Notes: generated by a model not told the origin, from the sequence alone. Counted from the first letter of the stretch, positions 28,646 to 41,482 are shown. The stretch: DNA of 64,000 bases from Balanoglossus misakiensis (GCA_040954595.2 CM082582.2:8432001-8496000); one strand, 5' to 3'. Translations and numbers: made by a program.

Positions 28646-30772
28646 GATGAATAATTGTAAAGAGTGGTTGCAGTTGATCTGGTCTTATTTAAGGGTACGA
28701 CTGATTCTGTCATTCAAAGCACAGTAGGTCATGTGGCTATTATATGGATAGTTGACAGTGAGTTATTTGGAAACAATGGTTACAAAAACCACATCTTTAG
28801 TAGCTTTTACGTGTGGGGGTTTGGAATGCAAATGAGTTTTATGATTCACGCGCGCACATCGTTGTGAGACTGAGAACATGAAACTCTTTAATAACAGGCA
28901 GTAACACTGGAAAGTTTGGTGCAGCGGAACAAAATGATTTCACTTGAAAATAAATACAATATAAATTACATTATCCCAACTTTGTGCAGTCGACGACAAA
29001 GTCATAACAACAATTGATGAAAACGAATACAACCCTGGAAAAGGTATTAACATGTACAATAAAATTCTTTGAGCACATTTTGCATTTGTAGTGCTATTTG
29101 ATTCGTCATTGTACAAAACTACACGGAGATATTTTCTCATCAAAAATTTACATTAAACAGCAGTACATTGGTATTTATATACAGTAAAAACTCTTGTAAA
29201 ACTGACGAGAGAGTAAAATTATCTCCAGGACAGTCAACGCAAGACATAATTTTATGCGCACGCTTCTGTCTGATGGAAAAATTGTAATTATCATTCATAA
29301 ACACTTCCTGAAACTGGTAAAAATTCTTGAAAACAGCACACCATGATAGAAACGAGTGAACTGGGTAACAACAGTTTTAGACATTAAATTTTTTTTATCA
29401 ACAATAAGACACGTAGAGGGTTTTCATTATTATTCCAACAATTGTGCTTGTGCGCATTGTGATGTATGTTCAGAAGACTCTACCACACGAGGCTGGTCAC
29501 ACGAGTGAATATAATTGTGGTGTGGACATTCGACAAAGTGAACAGTACATCAATGAAAATGCTAATTAACCACGGCGTTACAAATTTAAAGTAGGGGTAG
29601 CCATGGAGCAGGGGGAACATTGGTCCAATATACAACAAGTACTTCCATATTTCAAGAACAAGTACCTATTGGAAACAATTACCTCAAGACTATCACGCGA
29701 CATATTTTCCAAAATGAAACTGGATGCAATCATGTGCAGGTGGGTGTGACAATGTGGTGATTACCGGTAGAACAGAAATGTTTGAAAAATTTAGAGATGT
29801 GAAACTGACAGCAGGCACGCATTGGTCAACTTGAAATGCCGGAACTCGTCAGACTGACTTTGGTTAACTGATAGCGGTTCATGTTCACTTGAATTTATAT
29901 TACACTAGTCTAATTCTCTATGTTCCATTTTGCTGGTTGCCTTGGTTGCAAGATTAATGACAAAAGCTTGGATGACCAAAATGGCAACCTACGTACGGAC
30001 ATGGCATATTATGAGATCATTCCCACATATTGGTCTAGAAATTGTCCTCTTTCATCTGCCGTGCAACATTCAAAAACAACCCCACTGCATTGGCATCTCA
30101 CATTTCAACTCCACCGCAAGTCATTAAAACATAAAATAAAAAAATGGAGAATTCCTAAACTTTCTGACACACTACAAGCTAAGCAACACTGCATGGGGGA
30201 CCCTCCTCAATCTGATGAACAGTCTTGAAGATAAAACGTTCAGTGCACCTACACTGATTCAGAATTAAGCACATACTACTTGTGTCTAAGAAAATATCTT
30301 TAAGAATACAATGTATGGTCAAAAGTTCATTGTCAGTTGTGTCGACTCTCTTGATAGGTAGGTTTAAAAAAACTCTTGATTTTTGCTCCCGGCTGATATT
30401 GAAAAATACAACAGCTGCCATAGTGTCCATGGCACTGAATCTTGTTGCAAACAGACTAATTACTTCTTCTCTTTGATAAACTTGCGTCAAGTTTTCCAAG
30501 GAAGGTCACTTGGCCGTGACAGTGTGTCAAAGGTAGTACATTGCAAGTGTATTTGCTGGTCATTTTTCACCCCAACTTCTTTTTCTGTGCAATACACCCA
30601 CAAGTAACATATCCGATATTGGCCAGCCACTCATATAATGAGTCTGTCCATTGAATATGATGCTATCGGGGCCAAGTTCAAAGTATTGACATCTTTCTCC
30701 CTCTCACCAGAATCAAGCCAACTATTCCGTTTAATTAAGTGTATCGAATTTGTCTCCAAGCACACAGATCCA
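28646..30772. other. Convergent intergenic spacer and CDYL 3' UTR
   Basis: About 2.1 kb between the 3' ends of CTU2 (plus) and CDYL (minus). No coding exon is recognisable. The right part must contain the CDYL 3' UTR. Several minus-strand AATAAA-like elements occur and I cannot choose between them. Confidence 0.6.
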
Positions 30773-33700
30773 TCATAGACAGAGGTCGTCCTTCTCCTCT
30801 TCCACAAACTTCTGTATAGCCTTGTAGCCTTCCATGGAGCCCCATCTCTCTTGGAGTGCGATGCACTCGCTTTCGTTGGTGTACTCTAACCTGGCTTTCA
30901 AGTGGCTTCTGATTAAAGCTTTCGAAATCTGAAGTCCCTGGGGAGATGGAGAGCAGAGCACGGCAATGAAAAGTCAAAGCCATCATTCTTGAAATCTTTC
31001 GAAGATTTGCAAAACCACGTTGGACCATTTAGAATGCAAGACCTGAACCACTCCCCCAGTACACCATCAAAGTACACGCATATAATTTTTATCATTTAAT
31101 TCTTACCTTCCCTGAGGTTGCTGCCATGTTTTGAAGCCTTGGTATGACCTCCTGCATGAAGCTGGTCGGCCAAAACACCTGAGAGACCAAGCCCTTCTGA
31201 CAAGCTTCAAGGGCAGTTAGTTTTCTACCCGCCAGCAGCATCTCATTGGCCTATGAAAGAAACATGTATATTCCTTACCAATAGACAAATCTATCTGTAT
31301 GCATTTATCCACATACATACATACATACATACATACATACATACATACATACATACATACATACATACTTTTTACTTACATATGAAGGTGAATGTGCATG
31401 CGTGTGTGTACACTTGCTACAATTGACTTTATCAGCAACATCAGTTATTTGGGTAATAACCAGTTAATCAGTTATTTGGTATAATATCTTACCATTGCAG
31501 GACCCATGATCAGCGGGAATGTATAGGACGAACAACCTTCTGGAGTCTGTGCTAGTCTGGCATAAGGTGTGTGGAAGCAAGCCTTGTCGCTGGCATACAC
31601 TATGTCGCACAAAGGCAGCAAAGCCACTCCCAAACCCACAGCTGGTCCATTCACTGCAGCTACCAGCAACTTGGGGAATTTAATGACGGCCTCGACAAAT
31701 GCCCTGCATAGTCAACAAAAATATGGTTCAGTAATCTTGTCAGTTAGATTGTTTACACCTTTACGTCATATCTGTCAACTGTTAATTTGTTTAATACTCA
31801 TCCATACATAAAACTGGTGTTTAAAGTTACTAGACCATTTTTCAAAGTGATATTTCTCACCAATGACAACATGGAAAAGTGAATATTTTGTATGTGGTAT
31901 AACCATACAGGAAACATAAAAAATAAATTTCATCTAACCTCAGTGTCTCAGACATTTCCAATGCTGCTTTTCTTCTGCCATCTGCGGGTTTACTTGACAG
32001 ATAATTGAGATCTATTCCTGAGCAGAAGACACTCCCAGAACCACTCAGCATCACTACTTTGCTGTCGTCGTAAGTGGCATTGTTGAGAGCATTGATCAAT
32101 TCTCTGCACACCTAAGTCAAACAGGAATTAAAGTGTTACACACACATCAACAAGTGGTGACCAGTGTATACAAATATGTATAGTACTGCCACTGATCATG
32201 ATTAACGCCTGAAGTTGCTCTGAAATATCAAACGGGATCACACTTGAAACAATGCTCATCCTGTCCAAACCGTATGATGTACCAACTGCAACGAGTAGTT
32301 GTGAACACGTTTTTTATGGCACCACATTGAAGAAGAAAGAAATTTACCAGTGGGTTTATTGCGTTTTTGCTTGATGTATTTGTGAACAGCCAGATCTGGG
32401 TGTAGCCAGGAGCCTTCTTGACAACTATTTCCTTATACTTGAAAACACTTTCACTCTGACGGACACTATGCCTCCTGAAGAACAAGAACATACATCTGTA
32501 TTAAAGGGACTGGACACTACTAGGAATACCACTGCATGAAATTATTGTTCACTCAAATTCTTGCCAGAAAAGATATTCATGTACCTATCTCCTGGTTCTT
32601 CATCAATGATATCTGATAACGCCCTCTTCACTGATCTGTCAGGTAAATGCTTCTTGGGTGTGGATCCCAACAACCTCTTATAGGATACAATTGGTGAAGT
32701 TGCTTGATTAACCAGTTTGCTGGGTGCGTGCAAACCTTCAGCCGGTTTTTCGGCCTTCTGTTTCGACAGTGGTGTCAATATGGATGGGCCCTTGGCTTTG
32801 CAACAGCACATATGGCCAGCATAACCATTGATTTTATTGCCACTTGAATTTTGTTTAGCATCATCACAGGCAGTATCTGGGCAGGAAGATAGAGGAAAGA
32901 AGAAAAGCTAAGTAATGCAGAACATACATCAAAAACAGGTATAGTTCATGGAGAAAAAATATTTCATTTTCTGAGTCCAATTCTCCCAACCTTAAATAGG
33001 TTTTTGCTACCAAGGTTACAGTGATGAAAATTCCATATGGTCGACACAATTTCAAGATAAATGGAAGTTCACAAGCTAAAGTGATATTCTGTCATTCTGA
33101 AACTTCTTAATAGAAAACATAACAAAATGTGAAAAATGTTTTCACCTACCATTTGTGTCCATCGTTCTACAAGCTGCTGGGTTGTTACTCTCTGCAGTTG
33201 CACACATATTCGATGCTTTTGACCCTGTTGACTGTACTTTTTGCTTTCTGCCCGCCTTTTTATTATTGTCAGTTTTGCCCGATGAATTACTACTCAAAGC
33301 ATTGGCAACCGTTTCACCATCTGAAAGGGATTTGATGATGTGATCGGCCAGCTGGTATCTGATGTCATCATCATCATCATCATCATCATCGTCTGAGGGG
33401 AAATCCACATCAGAAAGTTCTGAACTTGATTCCGACGACGATGGTTCAGGGGAGTCTGTCCTTTGTTTTTTCGCTTTAGGCTCTGATGTGGAATTTTCAA
33501 CAACTTTTCTTTTTTTTGATTTTTTATATGTTGCCTTTTGTTTGGTAGATAACACTTTCCCATGTTTCTTAGATTTGTGGTGGCCTTTCGTCTTATTGAC
33601 TATTTTGTCGAATTTATTTTTCTTAGCCCAGTTGTTCTTTTTCTTGTTGTTATAATCGACCACAAACTGCATGCATTGGCTCAGGTTTTTTACAGGTTCC

Positions 33701-36070
33701 CAGGTGTTGTCTTCCTCTCCGTAATTTTTCCATCGAACAAGATATTCTGTTTTCCCTTTCCTGTTTCTTCTTTTAGCGAGTATTTTATCCACCTATTGGA
33801 GAAACACACGAGATATGTCATATTTTTTTCCTGTTTGGAGCTGTATACAACTGGTGCTAGGAAACTCATGTCTCAGTGCAAACCCTAGCAATGGAAAGAT
33901 TAAAGTACATGTACTTCATCCATTAGTTCATGACATAAGTGGTCCTTATCATTCAAGGAAGTTGTCAAATGAAGTTCCTCTTTTAGTTTAAATACCTTTT
34001 GTGTTTGTGAACAGTCTGTTAACAGTCTCATAGACACATGGACTACATACACATATTATCACTTGTTTTTTCCATTTCTCTTTCTTACGTAAACTCCAAT
34101 GTCAGGCAGAAATTCAAATGACAGTATATTAACCCAATTATGATTATGCAAACACAACAAGCAAATTAATTTCTTGTGATATTCTGGAAATGACTTCATC
34201 GTTATGCAACTTCCGTTCACTTATATACTTTTCAATTCATCTGAAACCACATTATTTCTTTTATGAAATTCTCCCCTTTTATACCATGTTAATGGCAAAT
34301 TATCAGTCCAATGACATGCATACATAGTACTGAATAAACGCTGTTTTGTCCTATACCGGCCTTTCATAGAATTTCTAAAGCAATTTGGCAGTCTGTTTCT
34401 ATAGACAATTCGGAGATCTTGTATTGAAATGCGTAAGGGCCCTGAGAGATAACAACTGCAATCATAGGCACACTGATTGAGAACTTTTTTCACAAAAGCT
34501 GGCTATGTTTAAAAGGTCACTAAACCAAGGCATGGCCTTAAAATACTTCTCTATAAAATCCTACAGCAAACTGGAGATCTTTTGTAAATGAAACTACATG
34601 TAGTGCAAATTATGATACCGTTTTAAATGCTTATAATTAGTTTACATCATGCGCAGAGGACTTAATCTAATAAACAAAGCTCACAACTTTGATTATTCAA
34701 ATTTGAAAACTAATTATTTGGGATCAGATCAGCATAATCATCCAAACCAACAAGCACTTCTGCTTTCACATCAAAATGAAAATAGATCTGATCATTTATA
34801 TACTTAAAGTGTAAGAGTGTTAGAGTGGTCTGTTCCGTTATAACAAATAGTAATTAGGTGTTTGCAGGACTCTAGAATATAAATTTCTATCAAGCTGCAT
34901 TCCACACCTCATTTCTGGAGCCACATTCCATAATGATGTCTTTATGTCATTCATTGTGGCTTAACAATAGAAGTTATGATTAGTTACTAAGTGTTTAACC
35001 ACAGTAACCTTGGTTTAACCCTTTGTGGTTTCCCATGTTACAGGGTCAATTTATTTAAACAAATTTGACAGAGCATATTTTGCTAACAGTGAAATATTTC
35101 TGGCCTACAGTAAAAAAAAATAGAATTGGATATATTAAAACGTGATTTTTACATCATTTTCGTTATGATTTGAGAAGCATTGAACTTTTACAGCCTGCTG
35201 ACTGACAGCGACTGTACCTTGGTAACACTTTTTTTTATAAATGGTTTGCCATTTGGATCTCCTAAAAACAATCGATAACAGCTGTTCTAGAAAAGTGCCC
35301 CGGATTGTTCTGTGAACCAAAAATGGGACTAAATGCTAACAACCTGGGAAAGCGTTGCGCGTTCCTTCGGTTTGTTGGACGCCTGCGCTGCTGAAATGAA
35401 CACTCCGTGAAATAAACATCGATCGAGTTGACAAGCTTGAACAACTTATTGTGAGGTAATTTGCATGATTTTACTATCTCATTCAATCAGCTCAAGATGC
35501 GTACTGCATGTTACTACCTTTGTTGTAGACTGTCATCTCCGCATGGTGGTTTGCGGTACGCGTTAATCGGAATACTTCATGGGGGTCGGAAAAAGTGGAA
35601 AATACTCGTAAACCATATTTTTATACCAACGTCAATACTATAAATATAATGTGCTTAAAAATATAAAACTGTCACAAAACAGAAAGTTGTTTGACAGCGT
35701 GAGATACTGCGGGTCATTAATTATGAAAATCGGACATCCAGGTAAAATCATTTCATAACCATCGTACGGGTATAGTATGCCGCGCGTAAATGGTGTGCCG
35801 ACGTACGACGTGTTACATATAGCTGAATGATTGCCTGTGCAAGCGAGGCGATGCCCGGCCCGGTTACACAGTATGGAAGAACGATGGTGCTAACGGTGGT
35901 AACACTTGAAAGTACGGCGATCAGATGCAACAGCGTACAAAATCAAATATCTCGGATTTGAATTCAATCGGATTTCATGACAATCAAGCTGTTTTAAGCG
36001 CTAAAAAAACCATGATAAATCTTACTTCGTAAACTTCCGCAGAGACCGCCATTTTCCCTGACTTCGGCAT
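30773..36070 (-). CDS. CDYL: Chromodomain Y-like protein (chromodomain plus crotonase fold)
   Basis: This is a nuclear chromatin reader and corepressor; vertebrate CDYL binds methylated H3 tails and hydrates crotonyl-CoA, lowering histone crotonylation. Exons (minus): 36070-36026, 33792-33150, 32876-32585, 32474-32348, 32111-31939, 31703-31493, 31250-31107, 30937-30773; 599 residues, matching the roughly 600 of the family. The chromodomain spans residues 13-65, with the methyl-lysine cage aromatics in VYEVDKI and LVRWKNY, then TWEP. A long disordered, basic region follows, with the nuclear-localisation-like KKSKKRK and KAKKQR and a run of ten Asp. The crotonase domain starts near residue 340: SVFCSGIDL and NGPAVGLG form the oxyanion-hole segments, then [11 protein letters not shown] and [13 protein letters not shown]. 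Intron 1 is 2.2 kb. An internal ATG at 36052 (MAVSAEVYE) is an alternative start. It is head-to-head with ECI2. CDYL versus CDYL2 cannot be told apart here; a single pre-duplication gene is likely. Confidence 0.95.
31311..31369. repeat. (CATA)n microsatellite in a CDYL intron
   Basis: About 14 perfect tandem CATA units inside the intron between 31250 and 31493. This is a pure simple repeat, likely to vary in length between individuals. Confidence 0.95.
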
Positions 36071-36160
36071 TGATGGATCGACGCGTGCGCAGATTCGTCC
36101 CTTCAGCTTGTCCGTCGAAACTAAACCACGCAAGCGCACACCACCATAATGGCCGCCTTC
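36027..36160. promoter_or_regulatory. Bidirectional CDYL-ECI2 promoter
   Basis: Only 78 bases (36071-36148) separate the start codons of two divergent genes. The spacer holds CGCGTGCGCAG, similar to an NRF1 half-site, and no TATA box. Both start codons lie in YY1-like contexts: AAAATGGCGGTC on the minus strand (CDYL, second ATG at 36052) and ATAATGGCCGCC on the plus strand (ECI2). Untranslated leaders must be very short or the transcripts overlap. Joint regulation is an inference. Confidence 0.7.
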
Positions 36161-38744
36161 AGACGACTCGGATGCTCTCCGGTGTTTTCAAATTTTGTAC
36201 GAAATCGCAGGTAAGACTGGATGTCACGTAATAAAACAAAACACGATCGATCTTAGATTAATCAAAATACATCTCACACATTTGAACACGATATCTTGCC
36301 TTGACGTTTAAATAAAATGAAAATGTACACGTACACATGTACATGTACATTTCCATTTGTTTACATCATACATGTAGTAATTTTTTTTCAGTGTGACTGT
36401 GTCAGTGGATAGTTATTCGTGTTTATTATAGTAATTATGCATCTTATCTTGGCAATTGACAGAGTGCAGTTGATACGTCCACTGTTGACAAGTACAAGAG
36501 CAATGGGAGCCATTGATGCTGACTTCCAGAATGCCAAAGAGAAGTTGAATTCACTGAAGAATGACCCAGGCAATGAGGTCAAGCTGAAGATGTATGGATT
36601 ATTCAAACAGGTACAGCAAGAACATTGGCAATCACAATGACCCTTAACTCACACGATGGTGACATTACAATATGAATCCCGTATAAAACCAACACTTCAT
36701 AATCTCTTCCAGGCGACTGTTGGAACGTGCAATACAGGAAAGCCGTCTGCCTTTGATTTTGTCGGCAAGGCCAAATGGAATGCATGGAATAGTCTAGGAC
36801 CTTTAACTCAGGTAAGATATCTTTGCACGTTAGTGTACACCTGATAGACAGACAGACAGTCAGCCCTCAAGTTCGTCGCAGGACCATATTTTCACATTCA
36901 AGTCTCTTTCTCTATTCTAGGATGATGCCAAGAAACAATATGTTGATATTGTGAATGAGCTACTTGGTGCCGAGGGATCTGAAAGCGTTGAAACAGCAGC
37001 TCCTGGGGAATACCAAAGTATCAAATACAAAGTAGAAGATGGTCTCTGCACTATATTGCTGAATAGGCCCCAGAAGAAAAATGCAATTACTTTAGAGGTA
37101 AGGTAAAAGAATGCATCTCTTTAGAAAGGTACTCAGATAGACTAAGGTTTGGCCACATTGGTATATGAATTAGGAACCATAGTAATGCCATGTTTTGGTC
37201 CAAATCCATTGTTTTCTATGGTGAAGTTGGACCTCTGCAAAGTGAATTGGGGGTGGAAGGGTTCAACAGCCACTGGAGCTGCCTGCATAGTGGCTTCCAG
37301 TACATAACCCTGACTCACTGCCTCCAATTACCTGATTTATTTCAGATGTATGGTGAGATTGGAGATGCACTGAATGCAGCCGGTAGCGATCCAAACGTAG
37401 TGGTGGCTGTCATTACAGGTAATTAAATAAACACACTTCTCATTGTGAGAACATTCCTCACAGTTTGTCTCCCACTTTAAAAAATATTCCTTCTTTCCGC
37501 AACATAGGTGCTGGGGATTACTATTGTTCGGGAAACGACCTTGGGAATTTCATGAACGTACCAATGGATAAATTGAAGGAGTTTGCTGTCAAAGGAGGAG
37601 AAGTCCTCGAGTAAGGTTCATTTGACTATTTTCAATTATGAGAGTAGACAAAAGTACTTTTTGATACATTTTCAAGAACCAAAGGATTCCAAGGATTTGA
37701 CAGAGTCAGGCCTCTCTTAGACTGATAGAATTACTTTTCTGTACATTCTCTTTACTTACAGGAAGTTTGTTGGCAGCTTTATAGACTTTCCGAAGCCCTT
37801 GATCGCTGCCATCAATGGCCCAGCTGTAGGAGTCTCCGTCAGTACGTTGTCATTGTGTGATGCAGTCTACTGCACGGACAGAGTAAGTGGAAAATAGCGC
37901 ACTCTGGAGGCCAATGTGTTTTTTGAATGATGGATTCTCTGCTGTCTACATAGTGTTTCTTGATATTTTACACTAATATGCAGGGAACAACCCTCTGGAC
38001 ACTTGAAGAGTAATACATATTTTTTAAACTGATCTACAGGCTACATTCCATACGCCATTCACTGCACTGGGACAAAGCCCGGAAGGTTGTTCCTCCATTC
38101 TTTTCCCAAGAATCATGGGTCAAGGAAAGGTAAGCGTGAAGGGAGAAATAGTACTGTACTACTTATTTTGGGGGTAACAAGGAAAAAGTATATCCAAGCC
38201 AGTTTTATACTTGATGGAGTAGTCATGAAGTTTAGTACTCATCTCAGATGTGCTTCCATTCCAACATCACAGGCAAATGAGATGCTGTTGTTTGGGAAGA
38301 AGATAACTGCAGCCGAGGCCTGTGAGAGAGGATTGGTGGCGGAGGTCTTCCCGGACAGTGAATTTCAGAGTCAAGTTCAGAAGAAAATCAAGGAGTATGC
38401 AACTCTACCAAAGAATGTAAGTCTTGATTTCAGAATATAACTTTCAAAATATCCTTCACCGTTGCATTCATGTATTGTGTGTACTATAATCTAATTTTGA
38501 AAACTTGAAGGATAGCATTAAAAGATTTAAATATTTAAAACTTGTCTTCACAAAGTAATGTAGATTTTTTTGTGCATTTCATTTGCAGTCCCTGAAGTTG
38601 TCCAAGCAGCTGGTGCGTGGTATTGACAAGGAGCTTCTTCACAAAGTCAACAAAGAAGAGTGCGATCTGCTGGTCGAGAGGTGGACATCTGATGAATGTG
38701 CAACTGCGGTCATGAATTTCTTTGCCAGCAAGAGCAAACTTTGA
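36149..38744 (+). CDS. ECI2: Enoyl-CoA delta isomerase 2 (acyl-CoA-binding domain plus isomerase)
   Basis: ECI2 shifts cis/trans-3 double bonds to trans-2 so that unsaturated fatty acids can enter beta-oxidation, in mitochondria and peroxisomes. Exons: 36149-36210, 36463-36610, 36713-36811, 36921-37097, 37346-37418, 37508-37610, 37762-37882, 38040-38129, 38273-38416, 38589-38744; 390 residues, close to human (about 394). Residues 1-38 are rich in Arg with no acidic residue, as in a mitochondrial presequence. The acyl-CoA-binding domain (about 42-125) shows [20 protein letters not shown] and [11 protein letters not shown]. The isomerase domain shows [36 protein letters not shown] and SPEGCSS. 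The protein ends in SKL, a type 1 peroxisomal signal, so dual targeting is likely. It is followed by a tandem copy. Confidence 0.96.
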
Positions 38745-39010
38745 TGACAATTCTCACCAGCTATCATAGTGTTCTGTACAGGGTGTAATGATCTGTCATA
38801 TCACTTACTCAAAAAACAAAACTACCAATATCATTGGAAGGTATCCATCTATCCAACATGTGGAAGTAATACGTTTGGACTGAATTAGGACGTTATCGTT
38901 GTATTTATTAAACTGTTCCTGACAAATTATTTTGCAATGATTTTCTGCCTAAAGAAAGTACACCTGTAACATCAATGCAATTGTATTTTTATTGGAGTCT
39001 TATTGTTACA

Positions 39011-39016
39011 AATAAA
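39011..39016 (+). terminator. ECI2 polyadenylation signal AATAAA
   Basis: Canonical AATAAA 267 bases after the ECI2 stop codon, the first good candidate downstream. Confidence 0.55.
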
Positions 39017-39576
39017 AAAAATGGTGTAAATAGCATATTGCGATTGTATTTTCTTGTTTTTGTTGAGATTGAATGCAGAAAAGGAATACCAACACAGTGA
39101 AGGATAGCCATGCGTGCGTCCAGGTTCCAAAGTACATTATGTAAATGAGATGCACGTGTCATGCGAACTTTACAGGGACAAAGTTCAAAGGTTATGTTGA
39201 TTAGATGAAGCTCTTCGACAAAAAGGCGAACGAATGCAGAGATCTGGAGAGGTTGTAGTCGTGTGATTACCAACAGGATCAGAAGCAGGTGAGCACAATG
39301 AGAGTTTAATGCTAGACCTTGTACCTGAAGGTGTGTTTTTCCATGACATCGGTCGCGATCTCTGTGAATCCGTCACTGTCTAACAACCGACCGTTGATTT
39401 GAGGGCCTTTGCTGTGTACAATGTGTACAGCAGCTATGCACCTGTTAGTTTTGTAAGTGATCAGAGCAAATGCATTCCAGATAATTGGTAATATCTTCGT
39501 GTTTTTAACCACAGGTTAAACTATTGAATGAGAGTGCAGATTTTAGGCCTGTCATTTACAAAGAGTGATATCACAA

Positions 39577-41365
39577 ATGGACCAAACCCCAAGAACCACA
39601 AGTGAAAGTCAGTTCATCAAATACTCAGTCCAAGATGGTGTATGTACTATACTCCTGAACAGACCACGCAGAAAAAATGCATTCACTGTAGAGGTGAGGG
39701 AGAATTCACTCAAATATAATGCATTTTGTGGTGAGGTCAAGAATTGACAGCACCTAACTCTATATCTGATTTACATCAAACTGATGGTAATTTCTCATAA
39801 GTATATTTATATTTCAGATGTTCATAGAGACAACAGACATGTTGAACACAGCTGCCAAAGATCCCAATGTTATAGTCACTGTCCTCACAGGTAAGGATAC
39901 AAACTAGTATGGTACAAGTATATACAATCAAGTATTCAAATGAATGCATATTTGCATTAATTTGCATGTTAAGGTAAATCTCAGTCTTAAACCTTTCCCA
40001 TATTGCTCAACAATGTTTTCCTGATTTTTACAGGTACTGGTGAGTACTTCAGTTCTGGCAATGATCTTGGTAATATGATGAATGTGAAAATGACGGATGA
40101 TATGGAAACCACACTAGCAAAGGGACTTGGTGTAATAGAGTAGGTCATACATTTCATTTGTACCAACATATGCAATAATAACAGAACCATGATCTCTGCC
40201 TTGTACAGAAGGTAATTGTTTTCACTTGTGGTGAAAGCCTTAAATCAAGATGTAATCCAGGTCTAAAATAGCCTATACTTTTCTGTTTTCTCGCACAGGC
40301 GTTTTGTTGCAGCATTTATAGATTTTCCGAAACCGCTGATTGCTGCAGTCAATGGCCCTGCTTTGGGTATTGCAGTAACACTCTTGGCGTTGTGTGATGT
40401 AGTTTATTGCTCCGACAAAGTGAGTATAAAGAAGCGCCTTCTGTATTTCTGATTGACATACAATGATACATGTATATTGCATGTCCAGAAAACTATAATA
40501 TCCAACCCTCTGATATTCATAATACCGGTATGTAAACAAAATATTTTTTTTTGGTTTGGTTGTCTGCAGAAGTTTTGCACAGATACATGGGTGTTACAAT
40601 CTGCAATTAGTATAGCTTGCAAATATTTTTTCTTCTTCTTGCTCTTGCAGGCCACATTCAGAACACCATTTATTTCACTAGGACAAAGCCCTGAAGGTTG
40701 TTCCACTGTGCTCTTTCCAAGGATCATGGGACAAGTGAAGGTACGTAGTGCGTGGTTTTTGTGGTGGTTTCAGTGGGAGACTTTCAATATAGTCCCTATA
40801 TATGGGTCAAACCTTGTTTGCCATATTGCATATATCAGTCTATTGGTCCATTTTATATTCACAGGCAAATGAGATGCTGTTGTTTGGGAAGAAGATAACT
40901 GCAGTCGAAGCCTGTGAAAGAGGATTGGTGGCGGAAGTCTTCCCGGACAGTGAATTTCAGAGTCAAGTCCAGAAAAAAATCAAGGAATATGCAGCTCTAC
41001 CAAAGAATGTAAGTAATAGTAATAAACTGTAGATGTACATATATTCTTCACATTTCAGTAACCAGATCAAACTAAACTTTATGAGTTATCCTATCCAACA
41101 TTTTTGCCTTTTGTTTCCAGAGAGATTGAAGATAAGAATAGGACAAACAGATGTTAATATTTCAAGAGAAGTATTTCACATATATTAATTTATCACTTTG
41201 TTTCCACAGTCTCTGATGTATTCCAAGCAGCTGGTGCGCGGTGTGGACAAAGATTTACTGCACAAAGCCAACAAGCAAGAAATAGAATTGCTGAAAGAGA
41301 GGGTTACGTCGGAAGAGTGCATGGAAGCAGTCATGAATTTCTTCACCAGGAAAAGCAAACTTTGA
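39577..41365 (+). CDS. ECI2 tandem copy lacking the acyl-CoA-binding domain
   Basis: A second enoyl-CoA isomerase of the ECI2 type, 832 bases downstream on the same strand. Exons: 39577-39693, 39818-39890, 40034-40139, 40299-40419, 40651-40740, 40865-41008, 41210-41365; 268 residues. Intron positions and phases are the same as in ECI2 exons 4-10. It keeps [36 protein letters not shown] and SPEGCST, and ends in SKL. The Arg-rich presequence and acyl-CoA-binding domain are absent; I see neither in the upstream spacer. The chosen ATG gives a short [13 protein letters not shown] leader. Predicted location is therefore peroxisomal only. Exon 40865-41008 is far closer to its ECI2 counterpart than the other exons are. 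An untranslated 5' exon could exist upstream. Confidence 0.92.
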
Positions 41366-41482
41366 AAACAAAAAACACACTCAGGACTTCTACACAGTGA
41401 CAGAGTATTAATCTTTCAAAAGACAATGTCTTGCACTCATAACATAAGATTCAACCCTCCCTGATCCGAATACTGCACTATT

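Noticed and set aside
31311-31369. Regular repeat array checked as CRISPR-like
   Set aside because: It is a pure 4-base microsatellite without spacers, in an animal intron.
33362-33655. Plus-strand frame rich in Ser and Asp opposite CDYL exon 2
   Set aside because: It is the antisense shadow of the CDYL acidic linker and its GAT repeat.
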